Of a stretch of DNA of 7,357 bases, positions 1 through 6,800 are shown piece after piece (the stretch's first letter is position 1; each line of letters starts with the position of its first letter). The DNA is taken from the NCBI GenBank assembly GCA_021805585.1, contig JAJZEY010000004.1, positions 1-7,357 on the forward strand, given 5' to 3'. The notes beneath the pieces were generated by a model, which was given only the letters and a program-made list of their open reading frames with translations, was not told the origin of the DNA and ran no database searches. The position numbers and the translations under genes are program-made. The stretch is from Planctomycetota bacterium. Lineage in GTDB: Bacteria; Planctomycetota; Phycisphaerae; WQYP01.

Positions 1-30
1 GCAATAACGGCCCGGCGGGCCGGCGGCCAT
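1..30 (-). CDS. Possible start of a gene running off the left edge (first ten codons only)
   Basis: On the minus strand an ATG at 30-28 opens a frame reading MAAGPPGRYC to the edge without a stop. A strong Shine-Dalgarno-like GGAGGG (plus-strand 36-41) lies 5 bases upstream, and the pcm stop is only 28 bases before this start, so it could be the next gene of a pcm operon. Against this, the same bases form a GC hairpin (CGGCCC-GGC-GGGCCG, 8-22) that, read on the minus strand, is followed by TTATTG, so the stretch could instead be a 3' structure after pcm. The frame is too short to identify a product. Confidence 0.3.
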   Translation of the reverse strand, partial: MAAGPPGRYC

Positions 31-58
31 GGGAACCCTCCGCTTCCCGGCGGGCGGG

Positions 59-796
59 TCAATCGCACCACGCGAATTCACCCAGCAGTGGAACAAAGCG
101 GCATGTCAGCAGGTTGGTTTGCCTGATGGCCTGGTCCTGTTTTTCCACCAGGACAAGATTCTGGCTGGTGCGGTCTCCCAGTGGCAGAATCATGCGTCCG
201 CCGGGGGCCAGTTGGGCCAGCAGCGGGGCGGCCACGGCCGGTGCGGCGGCCGTGATGATGATTCGGTCAAACGGGCCTTCTTCCGGCCAGCCGCCACTTC
301 CATCAGCCAGGCGAAAAAAAATGTTGGAAAATCCCATATCGCCCAGAAGCTGGCCGGATAACCGATGAAGAGATTCGATTCTTTCAATGGTATAAACTTT
401 TTCCGCCAGCATGGCCAGCAGGGCGGTCTGGTAGCCGGTTCCCGTGCCGATTTCCAGCACGCGGCTGGTGGGCCGCGGGGCGAGTTGGGAAGTCATGAAC
501 GCCACGATATAAGGTTGACTGATGGTCTGCCCGTCGCCAATCGCCACCGCCTGGTCAAGATAGGCCTCCGTCCGTTTTTGTGCCGGCAGAAATGCATGGC
601 GGGGCAGCCGGGCCATGGCGCAAAGAACTTTCGCATCACAAATTCCGCGCGGACGAAGCTGCCGGCGAATCATGTCGGCGCGGGCCGCCCGCAAAGCGGC
701 TGTGTCTGGCGCACTTCCCACCGGCGCGGTGGAATTCGGCATTTCATCCCGCCGGTTGCGCCCAAAAAAAGAAGATGCGAAATCACCAAAAGCCAT
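59..796 (-). CDS. pcm: Protein-L-isoaspartate O-methyltransferase (PCMT)
   Basis: This cytosolic SAM-dependent enzyme methylates the abnormal L-isoaspartyl carboxyls that form in ageing proteins and so starts their conversion back to aspartate. The 245-residue product carries the family hallmarks in order: IRRQLRPRGI near residue 43, GQTISQPYIVA at 89-99, the SAM-binding VLEIGTGTGYQ at 113-123, YTIER at 135-139, ITAAAP at 181-186 and the C-terminal FVPLLGEFAW at 234-243. The family is usually about 205-220 residues, so the first 30 or so residues are extra and not conserved in appearance. The ATG at 796 has no visible Shine-Dalgarno sequence and lies where the promoter at 804-831 should start transcription. 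It is therefore either a leaderless start or too far upstream. Met19 (ATG at 742-740, preceded by GGGATGA) and Met42 (ATG at 673-671) are alternatives, with Met19 the better fit to family length. It is transcribed divergently from bioA. Product identity is very secure; the start is not. Confidence 0.95.
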   Translation of the reverse strand: MAFGDFASSFFGRNRRDEMPNSTAPVGSAPDTAALRAARADMIRRQLRPRGICDAKVLCAMARLPRHAFLPAQKRTEAYLDQAVAIGDGQTISQPYIVAFMTSQLAPRPTSRVLEIGTGTGYQTALLAMLAEKVYTIERIESLHRLSGQLLGDMGFSNIFFRLADGSGGWPEEGPFDRIIITAAAPAVAAPLLAQLAPGGRMILPLGDRTSQNLVLVEKQDQAIRQTNLLTCRFVPLLGEFAWCD

Positions 797-803
797 GGCC
801 TAT

Positions 804-831
804 ATTATACTCTCATCCCGACGCGGACCAA
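804..831 (-). promoter_or_regulatory. Sigma70-type promoter for pcm
   Basis: On the minus strand, a perfect -10 hexamer TATAAT (plus 804-809) lies 16 bases downstream of TTGGTC (plus 826-831), which matches the -35 consensus TTGACA at four of six positions. Transcription would begin about 6-8 bases past the -10, around 796-798, which is at or next to the annotated pcm ATG. The promoter therefore implies either a leaderless pcm message or translation from an internal ATG. Confidence 0.5.
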
Positions 832-923
832 CGCTCAAAGGCGGCTTGCCACACGTGGCTGCTGGAAGTCCTTGCCGTGGATCCGCATGAATTCGCGACA
901 GGCTCTCTATTGGAAGGTCAGAC

Positions 924-2336
924 ATGGCAAACCGGCGGCGAACCACACAGGAATTACTGGACATGGATCGCCAATTTGTCTGGCATCCTTTTACCCCAAT
1001 GAAGGCCTGGATGGAAAAAAAAGACCCGTTGATTATTGCCCGCGGACAGGGTGAATTTCTGTTTGATACCAACGGCCGTAAATATATTGATGCCGTGTCA
1101 TCACTCTGGTGTAATATTCACGGCCATCACGTGCCGGAGCTGGATCAGGCGGTGCGCGACCAGCTTGACCAGGTGGCACACAGCACGCTGCTGGGCCTGT
1201 GCAATATTCCCAGCATTGAACTCGCCGCCCGGTTAATTGATATTGCTCCCCCCGGATTGAAAAAGGTGTTTTTCAGTGATAACGGCAGCACCGCCGTGGA
1301 AGTCGCCTGCAAAATGGCCTATCAGTTCTGGGCCAACCAGGGGCAACCGGAAAAAAGTCGCTTTCTGGCTTTCAGCGGGGCGTATCATGGCGACACTTTA
1401 GGTGCCGTTTCGGTGGGGGGCATACCGGCGTTTCATCAGGTATACGCCCCGCTCTGTTTTCCCGTTGATCGGGTTGACCCGCCGCAACTTGCCCCGTTTG
1501 CCGACCTGAACGCCGCCACGGAATCCGTGGACATTTCCGGACCGGCCATGCTGTGGGAACAGCAGATGGAATGCCTGATTCTGGCCAACTTCGGCCGCTA
1601 TGCCGGAATTATAATTGAGCCTGTGGTGCAGGGGGCCGGTGGTATGATCATGCATCCAGCCGGCACGCTGAAGCGTTTGCGCCGGCTGGCCGACCGGCAT
1701 AATCTTCTGTTGATCTGTGATGAGGTTATGACCGGCTTCGGCCGCACCGGTCGAATGTTCGCCTGTGATCATGACCAGGTCCGCCCGGATATTTTATGCC
1801 TTTCCAAAGGGCTGACGGCCGGTTACATGCCGCTGGGGGCCACCTTGACGACCGCCCGCGTATTCGACGCTTTTTATGGAGATCCGAACGCGGGAAAAAC
1901 ATTTTATCATGGCCATACATACACCGGTCATCCGCTGGCCTGCGCGGTCGGAATCGCATCTTTGAATTTGTTTACCAGCAGCCGGTTGCTGGAACATTCG
2001 CAAGCCATGGGACAACTGCTGTGGGAGGAACTTTCCGTTTTGCGGAATCATGACCATGTAGGTGATGTGCGGCAAGTCGGACTGACCGCCGCGGTGGATA
2101 TTGTAAAAAGCCGCCGCACCGGCGAACGTTACCCCTGGCAATGGCGGGTCGGTGGCGCACTGTGCAACCGCATGCGCGGGGCCGGCGTTTTAATGCGTCC
2201 GCTTGGCGATGTGCTGGTCATTATGCCGCCGCTGGCCATTGGACCCGAAAGCATTAAAACCATCGCCCATGTTGTGATAGAATGTATCGACAAAGGCCTG
2301 GACGAAACCCCAGGCACGCAGGAGACAAAATCATGA
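924..2336 (+). CDS. bioA: Adenosylmethionine-8-amino-7-oxononanoate aminotransferase (DAPA aminotransferase)
   Basis: This PLP-dependent class III aminotransferase converts 7-keto-8-aminopelargonate (KAPA) to 7,8-diaminopelargonate (DAPA) in the cytosol, the step before BioD. The product has 470 residues; E. coli BioA has about 429. Visible motifs are WHPFTPM (20-26), SSLWCNIHGHH (59-69), FSDNGSTAVEVA (117-128, phosphate-binding region), GAYHGDTLGA (152-161), IIEPVVQGAGGM (230-241), CDEVMTGFGRTG (265-276, with Asp266 the expected partner of the PLP ring nitrogen), LSKGLTAGYMPL (293-304, with Lys295 the expected Schiff-base lysine), HTYTGHP (331-337) and MRPLGD (424-429, with Arg425 in the place of the substrate-carboxylate arginine). 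The SSLWxNxHGH pattern resembles Bacillus-type BioA more than the SSWW pattern of E. coli. Residues 183-222 look longer than in E. coli. The start is supported by GGAAGG at 912-917, six bases upstream. The stop overlaps the bioD start, so the two are co-transcribed and probably translationally coupled. SAM is the usual amino donor, but a lysine-using variant cannot be excluded. Confidence 0.96.
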   Translation: MANRRRTTQELLDMDRQFVWHPFTPMKAWMEKKDPLIIARGQGEFLFDTNGRKYIDAVSSLWCNIHGHHVPELDQAVRDQLDQVAHSTLLGLCNIPSIELAARLIDIAPPGLKKVFFSDNGSTAVEVACKMAYQFWANQGQPEKSRFLAFSGAYHGDTLGAVSVGGIPAFHQVYAPLCFPVDRVDPPQLAPFADLNAATESVDISGPAMLWEQQMECLILANFGRYAGIIIEPVVQGAGGMIMHPAGTLKRLRRLADRHNLLLICDEVMTGFGRTGRMFACDHDQVRPDILCLSKGLTAGYMPLGATLTTARVFDAFYGDPNAGKTFYHGHTYTGHPLACAVGIASLNLFTSSRLLEHSQAMGQLLWEELSVLRNHDHVGDVRQVGLTAAVDIVKSRRTGERYPWQWRVGGALCNRMRGAGVLMRPLGDVLVIMPPLAIGPESIKTIAHVVIECIDKGLDETPGTQETKS

Positions 2337-3172
2337 AGAATGTTCCGGCCACAGCCGCCGATTCAACCGTGGAATTGGACCCGTGGAAAATTCTTAAGGC
2401 TTTTAGCGGGCCGGGCCTGTTTATAACCGGCACCAGCACGGATATTGGAAAAACCACGGTGACCGCGGCCTTAGCCGGCGCGTTTGCGTCCTTGGGCATC
2501 AGAGTTGGTATATGCAAAGCCATTGCCAGCGGTTGCCCCAAGCATCCCCACCGCGGATCAGCCGGCGCTTTGCACAATGACGATCTGCTTTCGCCGGACG
2601 CTACGATTAGCGCCCGCATGGCGGGTCTGAACCCCTCGGACGATCAGGTATTGCGCTTCGCCAGCCCGATTCGCTATGCCGCGCCAGTTTCTCCGCACAT
2701 TGCCGCCAGAATTGAAGATCGCCCGCCCGACTGGACCGCCTTGGCCAGAGCTATGGAATACTGGCGAACCCACTGCGATTTTTTGTTGGTGGAGGGTGCC
2801 GGCGGCTGGCTGGTGCCGCTGGACAACCGTCTGTTTACCGTCGCGGATATGGCCTCTATTTTCGCCTTACCGGTGGTATTGGTAACTGCGGCCTACCTGG
2901 GAACGCTGAATCACACCTGGCTTACCGCCGAGTGCATTCGTCATCGGAATCTGCCGCTGGCGGGCCTGGTGGCGAACCATGTTCCCGAACCGCCCGATAT
3001 GGCCGCCACAACCAGCCTGGAGGAGTTGCCGCATATTATTCACGCGCCTATGCTGGCACAATTGCCACAGGTGGGGCAGGACTGTTCGGCCGCCATTCCC
3101 GAATCATTTGTGGCCGCGCTTCAGCCGTTTGCCCGGCAATGGTGGGAAACGGTAAAAACCCGCCTTCGGTAA
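2333..3172 (+). CDS. bioD: ATP-dependent dethiobiotin synthetase
   Basis: BioD closes the ureido ring of dethiobiotin from DAPA, CO2 and ATP, directly after BioA and before BioB. The chosen start is the ATG at 2333: it overlaps the bioA stop in an ATGA and has AGGAG at 2320-2324, eight bases upstream. An upstream in-frame ATG at 2282 lies inside bioA and has no comparable site. The product is 279 residues. Motifs are FITGTSTDIGKTTVT (30-44, P-loop with Lys40; the usual form is GTDTxVGKT, here with Ser35 for the first Asp), CKAIASGC (61-68, Lys62 matching the catalytic lysine of the KPVxSG motif), HNDD (81-84, metal/phosphate acidic pair), PVSPHIAA (118-125, usually EPxSPH), VEGAGGWLVPL (153-163) and GLVANH. 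About 26 residues precede the domain, whereas most BioD proteins begin only a few residues before the P-loop. No terminator follows immediately; the nearest plus-strand one is at 3563-3583. Confidence 0.95.
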   Translation: MKNVPATAADSTVELDPWKILKAFSGPGLFITGTSTDIGKTTVTAALAGAFASLGIRVGICKAIASGCPKHPHRGSAGALHNDDLLSPDATISARMAGLNPSDDQVLRFASPIRYAAPVSPHIAARIEDRPPDWTALARAMEYWRTHCDFLLVEGAGGWLVPLDNRLFTVADMASIFALPVVLVTAAYLGTLNHTWLTAECIRHRNLPLAGLVANHVPEPPDMAATTSLEELPHIIHAPMLAQLPQVGQDCSAAIPESFVAALQPFARQWWETVKTRLR

Positions 3173-3245
3173 TTCCGCCGGGGAAAAAAAACGCCGCGTT
3201 ACACCTTAAACACCCATTCAGGCTTGTCCCTCACTCGTCTGGGGT

Positions 3246-3262
3246 GCGGACATCCTGTCCGC
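3246..3262. repeat. Perfect 7-base-pair hairpin GCGGACA-TCC-TGTCCGC
   Basis: GCGGACA (3246-3252) and TGTCCGC (3256-3262) pair perfectly around a TCC loop. From memory, unverified, this GGACATCCTGTCC core recurs between genes in several environmental bacterial genomes, so it is probably one copy of a dispersed palindromic repeat and not a gene-specific operator. It has no T run and sits 74 bases past the bioD stop, so it may protect or shape the 3' end of the bioAD transcript but is not a typical terminator. Confidence 0.55.
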
Positions 3263-3301
3263 CGGCCGCCAAACGCCCAATCGCCCCGGTACCTCCGGGT
3301 T

Positions 3302-3363
3302 CTATGTGATCTCTGTGGCCCGGCGGTAAATGTTAACCGCAGGGGACGCGGAGTACCGCATAG
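3302..3363 (+). repeat. Long imperfect hairpin (about 62 bases)
   Basis: CTATG (3302-3306) pairs with CATAG (3359-3363), then CTCTGTG (3311-3317) with CGCGGAG (3347-3353), CCC (3319-3321) with GGG (3343-3345), and GCGGT (3323-3327) with ACCGC (3336-3340), around an eight-base loop. Breaks are one mismatch, one bulged base and a small internal loop. Three pairs are G-U if the plus strand is the RNA (U3307-G3358, U3314-G3350, U3316-G3348); in a minus-strand RNA they would be A-C mismatches. The sequence resembles the dispersed AACCGCAGAGGACGCAGAG-type repeats I remember from Planctomycetes and Verrucomicrobia, which is memory and not a search result. Confidence 0.6.
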
Positions 3364-3562
3364 GCGATGAACCAATTGACTATTCGCTTCATGCTCAATG
3401 CCAAAAGCTTGATGCCCGCCGGCCATTGAGAACCTCGTCATTTCCTTGTGACTTCGTGCCATTGTGGTAAAGCCCGTCGGCGCAGTCGTTATCGTCTTTC
3501 CGTGTGTCCTGATACCGCTTCCGACGTTACCGCTCTGCGGTGAATTTTACTTAAACCTCCCG

Positions 3563-3583
3563 CGCCGTAACGCGGCGTTTTTT
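3563..3583 (+). terminator. Intrinsic terminator, plus strand
   Basis: CGCCG (3563-3567) pairs with CGGCG (3573-3577) around TAACG, followed directly by six Ts (3578-3583). The stem is short but GC-only, and the layout is that of a rho-independent terminator. It would end transcription coming from bioAD, some 390 bases past the bioD stop, or that of any RNA made from 3186-3583, and insulate mfd. An alternative register (CCGCG with CGCGG) and the long-range pairing with 3186-3202 would compete with it. Confidence 0.55.
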
Positions 3584-3692
3584 AATTAATCGACCATTCG
3601 CTTGAACGCCCGCTCCCGGTGCGGCCGCTATCAGAATAGGGTCTGCTTCGTCTTTGCGGTGTCAAGATGGATCGGACCATGTGAAAATCCTT

Positions 3693-3722
3693 TTGCGCCA
3701 TCAAACCTTCGGTTTTTATAAC
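3693..3722 (+). promoter_or_regulatory. Candidate mfd promoter
   Basis: TTGCGC (3693-3698) and TATAAC (3717-3722) are separated by 18 bases. The -10 matches consensus at five of six positions and the -35 at three. It would give mfd a 5' leader of about 130 bases. A short hairpin (3703-3715) lies inside the spacer, which may mean that one of the two readings is wrong. A competing candidate lies at 3787-3815. Confidence 0.3.
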
Positions 3723-3786
3723 GAACCTTCCGGCGCGCCACCTAAAATGGGCACACCCCTGCACTGGACGCCGGTTGGCCATCTTG

Positions 3787-3815
3787 TTAATCGTCGCGGA
3801 TTGCCCTAACATAAT
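3787..3815 (+). promoter_or_regulatory. Second candidate mfd promoter
   Basis: CATAAT (3810-3815) is a good -10 with a weak TTAATC (3787-3792) 17 bases upstream. Transcription would begin near 3822, just before GGAGG at 3828-3832, leaving a leader of about 38 bases before the mfd ATG. Confidence 0.25.
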
Positions 3816-3859
3816 CTTCGCTCTTCCGGAGGAATGGTTCCGTCCGGCGGGCATTACCG

Positions 3860-6800
3860 ATGACGAAAACCGCTGTCATTCCTGAACCGTTGCTCGGCAT
3901 TTTTCAGTCGCCTGCGGTCGCACAAATTGCCAATGAACTGGCCAGCCGCGGAACCGCGGCGGCCACCGGCCAATGGGGATCATGTGCGCTGGTGCTTGCC
4001 GCGGCCGTACGCGCAAAACTGCAGCGCCCGGTCCTGATTATTACCGGCCATCTGGATGAAGCGGATGACGCGATTGACCAACTGACGTTCTTTGACCGTG
4101 GCAGCCGACCGCAACTTTTTCCCGCCTATGAGGTTCTGCCGGGCGAAACCAATACGTCCCAGGAACTTTCCGCCCAGCGACTTGGCCTGCTTGCGGACCT
4201 TGCATCCGGTGTAATCCCTCCAATTATTACCACGCCCATTCAGGCGATCATGCAACCCTGTCCAAACCGTGACCTGCTCAAGGATCAGATCGTGACGCTG
4301 AAGACCGGTGAATCGCAAAATCGTGATACGCTCACCGGCTGGCTGGCGCAGCAGGGATACACACGCCTGGAGACGGTGGAAAACCCGGGCGATTTTGCCG
4401 TTCGCGGCGAAATTCTCGATATTTGGCCGGCCGGTGAAACGCGGCCGTTGCGGCTGAATTTTTTTGGCGATGAAATTGAATCCATCCACGGCTTTGATGT
4501 GGAAACTCTCGGTACGCTTGATGCCCTGACATCTTTGCGGGTGGCGGCGACCGGGTCTTCGTCCACCTGGCCGCGGGAGCAGACCGTGAGCCTGCTGGCG
4601 TGGCTGCCCAAGGAAACGATTATCTGGCTGGTCGAACCATCCGAAATTCAGGAGCAGGGACGAAGTTATCTGGACCGTTTGCCGGAAGCCCGCGGCATTT
4701 ATCCGGTAGCCGCGGTGCTTAAGAATATTCAGGCTTTTGCCCATGCACAGATCATGCAATTCGCCCAGGCCGGACCGGACACCCTGCGCCTGCCCTGCGG
4801 AAGTGTGGAACCGTTTGCCACACAAACGGATGCGGCGATGGCGGAACTTGCGGCATTGGCGGCCCATAATCAGGTGGTGGTGGTATGCCAGAGCGAATCG
4901 GAAAAAACCCGCCTCACGGACCTTTTGCATGTCAAACATCCGGATGTAATGGATCGCGTGGCCATGCCGGTGGGCGATCTGGCGATGGGGTTTCGCTGGC
5001 AGCTTGCCGATACCCTTGCGGCCGCGGCGTCCGCCAGTCCGCCGGCATCATCCTCGTGCGATGCGGTGGACGACCCGCCTTGGCTGATTCTGCTGGCGCA
5101 TCACGAAATATTCCACCGGTATCATTTAAAACGACGGCTGCGCGCCATTCAGGGCGCGCGACCGATCGATCATTTTCTTGATTTGCAGCCCGGCGATTAC
5201 GTGGTGCACGTGGACCATGGCATAGCGCGATATTCCGGAAATACCACGCTGAACCGGGACGGCAAATCCATGGAATATCTGACACTGGAATTTGCCCGTT
5301 CGGCCACGCTGCATGTGCCGATTGTACAGATCAATCTGGTGCAAAAATATGTGGGCGGCTCGCAGGGGCACCCGCCGCTGTCCACAATCGGGGGCGGGAC
5401 ATGGGCCAATCAGAAAAATAAAGTGGCCGAGGCTGTGGAAAAACTGGCTGCCGAGATGCTGGAAGTGGCCGCGGCGCGGGAAGAGTTTCCCGGCACGGCC
5501 TATCCGGCGGATACGGTATGGATGCGGGAATTTGAAAATTCATTCCCGTTTCAAGCTACGGAAGATCAGCTTCGTTGCATTGAAGAAATAAAAGTGGACC
5601 TTCAGAAGCCCCGTCCCATGGACCGCCTTTTATGCGGGGATGTCGGTTATGGCAAAACCGAGCTGGCCATCCGCAGTGCGTTTAAGGTGTGTGAATCGGG
5701 CAAGCAGGTGGCGGTGCTTGCGCCCACCACGGTGCTCGTGGAACAGCATGAGGAAACCTTCGGGCATCGGATGGCCGGATACCCATTTGTGGTCGAAAGC
5801 GTGTCGCGGTTTAAGACGCCATCACAAATGCGGGACATTCTTGAACGGACGCGCAACGGAAAGGTGGATGTGCTTATCGGCACGCACCGACTGCTGAGCC
5901 GCGATGTGCAATTTGCCGATTTGGGCCTGGTCATCATTGATGAAGAACAACGCTTCGGCGTGGAAAGCAAAGAGCGGCTGAAAAAGCTGCGACTGACGGT
6001 GGATGTGCTGACCATGACGGCTACGCCCATACCGCGCACCCTGCATATGAGTTTGCTGGGAATCCGCGATATTTCCAATTTGGCCACACCACCGCGTGAC
6101 CGCCGCAGCGTGGTAACGGAGGTGACCGGCTGGGAAAATGCGCGGATTCGTCAGGCGCTGGAGCGTGAACTGGCCCGCGATGGTCAGATCTATTTTGTGC
6201 ACAACCGTATTCACAACATTCATGCGATCGCCGAGCGAGTGCGGGTACTGGCACCCAAAGCTCGGATTGTCGTCGGCCATGGCCAAATGCCCGGCCACGA
6301 GCTGGAAGAAATCATGCACAAATTTTTCACCCGGCAGGCGGATATTCTTGTCTCCACCACCATTATTGAGAGCGGACTGGATGTGCCCACGGCCAATACT
6401 ATATTTATTCATGAGGCGGAGAATTATGGCTTAAGCGATCTGCATCAGCTGCGCGGACGGGTGGGACGCTCCAAACACCGTGCGTACTGCTATCTGGTGC
6501 TTAGTCCGGATAAAGTCATTACGGATGCGGCCGCCAAACGGTTAAAAGCGATGGAGGAATACGCATCTTTAGGTGCCGGGTTTAAAATTGCGCTGCGCGA
6601 CCTGGAAATACGCGGGGCGGGCAATCTGCTGGGGGATGAGCAGTCCGGTCATATTGCGTCCGTCGGTTATGAAATGTACTGCCAGCTTCTTGAAGAGGCG
6701 GTCAAGCGTGTAAAAAACATGCCGCTGGACAAACCGCCGGAAGTATCCCTGGATATCGGCGTGCATGGCGGCGTGCCGCGAACCTATATTTCCGCGGATC

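Larger units (their letters stand above)
3186..3583. repeat. About 400-base element bounded by 17-base perfect inverted repeats
   Basis: The left arm AAAAAACGCCGCGTTAC (3186-3202) is the exact reverse complement of the right arm at 3567-3583. The A run on the left is two bases longer than the T run on the right. Just inside the left arm is TTAAACACCC (3206-3215), and shortly before the right arm is TTAAACCTCCC (3551-3561), a direct rather than inverted similarity. The outside flanks show no obvious target-site duplication. Between the arms are at least five hairpins: 3246-3262, 3285-3299, 3302-3363, 3394-3430 and 3527-3543. No transposase-like frame is present. It could be a non-autonomous MITE-like element, the closing stem of a structured RNA, or independent intergenic repeats that share a terminator-like motif. 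Confidence 0.5.
3173..3859 (+). other. Long intergenic region between bioD and mfd, rich in secondary structure
   Basis: This 687-base stretch contains no frame with both a ribosome-binding site and a recognisable product. The minus-strand open frames at 3199-3462 and 3582-3854 lack a Shine-Dalgarno sequence and resemble no family I know. The left 400 bases form the inverted-repeat element at 3186-3583, described separately. The right 270 bases hold an A/T-richer segment with possible mfd promoters (3693-3722, 3787-3815) and a short hairpin, AAACC-TTC-GGTTT at 3703-3715, followed by two more Ts. The motifs I know for tmRNA, RNase P RNA and tRNA are absent. Confidence 0.7.

Noticed and set aside
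797..923. A BirA-type biotin operator ahead of bioA
   Set aside because: No pair of TTGTAAAC-like half sites at the right spacing is visible, and no clear bioA promoter stands out either.
365..1054. A 229-codon plus-strand open frame across pcm, the spacer and the start of bioA
   Set aside because: It is antisense to pcm and out of frame with bioA, with no family motif.
3184..3202. The left arm as a minus-strand terminator
   Set aside because: Read on the minus strand it ends in a T run, but no local stem precedes the T run, and no minus-strand gene lies upstream of it.
3199..3462. An 87-codon minus-strand open frame inside the inverted-repeat element
   Set aside because: It runs through several strong palindromes and repeat-like tracts, has no ribosome-binding site, and its Arg/Gly/Pro-rich product resembles translated repeat sequence.
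3186..3583. A known large RNA such as RNase P RNA, tmRNA or 6S RNA
   Set aside because: The size fits, but I see none of the conserved sequence blocks of RNase P RNA or the ends of tmRNA, and no 6S-like long bulged duplex spanning the whole element.
3582..3854. A 90-codon minus-strand open frame in the bioD-mfd spacer
   Set aside because: No ribosome-binding site, no recognisable domain, and it overlaps the likely mfd promoter region and the T run of the terminator.
3980..4939. A 319-codon open frame on the minus strand
   Set aside because: It lies wholly antisense to mfd, shows no recognisable domain, and is explained by the codon bias of the mfd reading frame.
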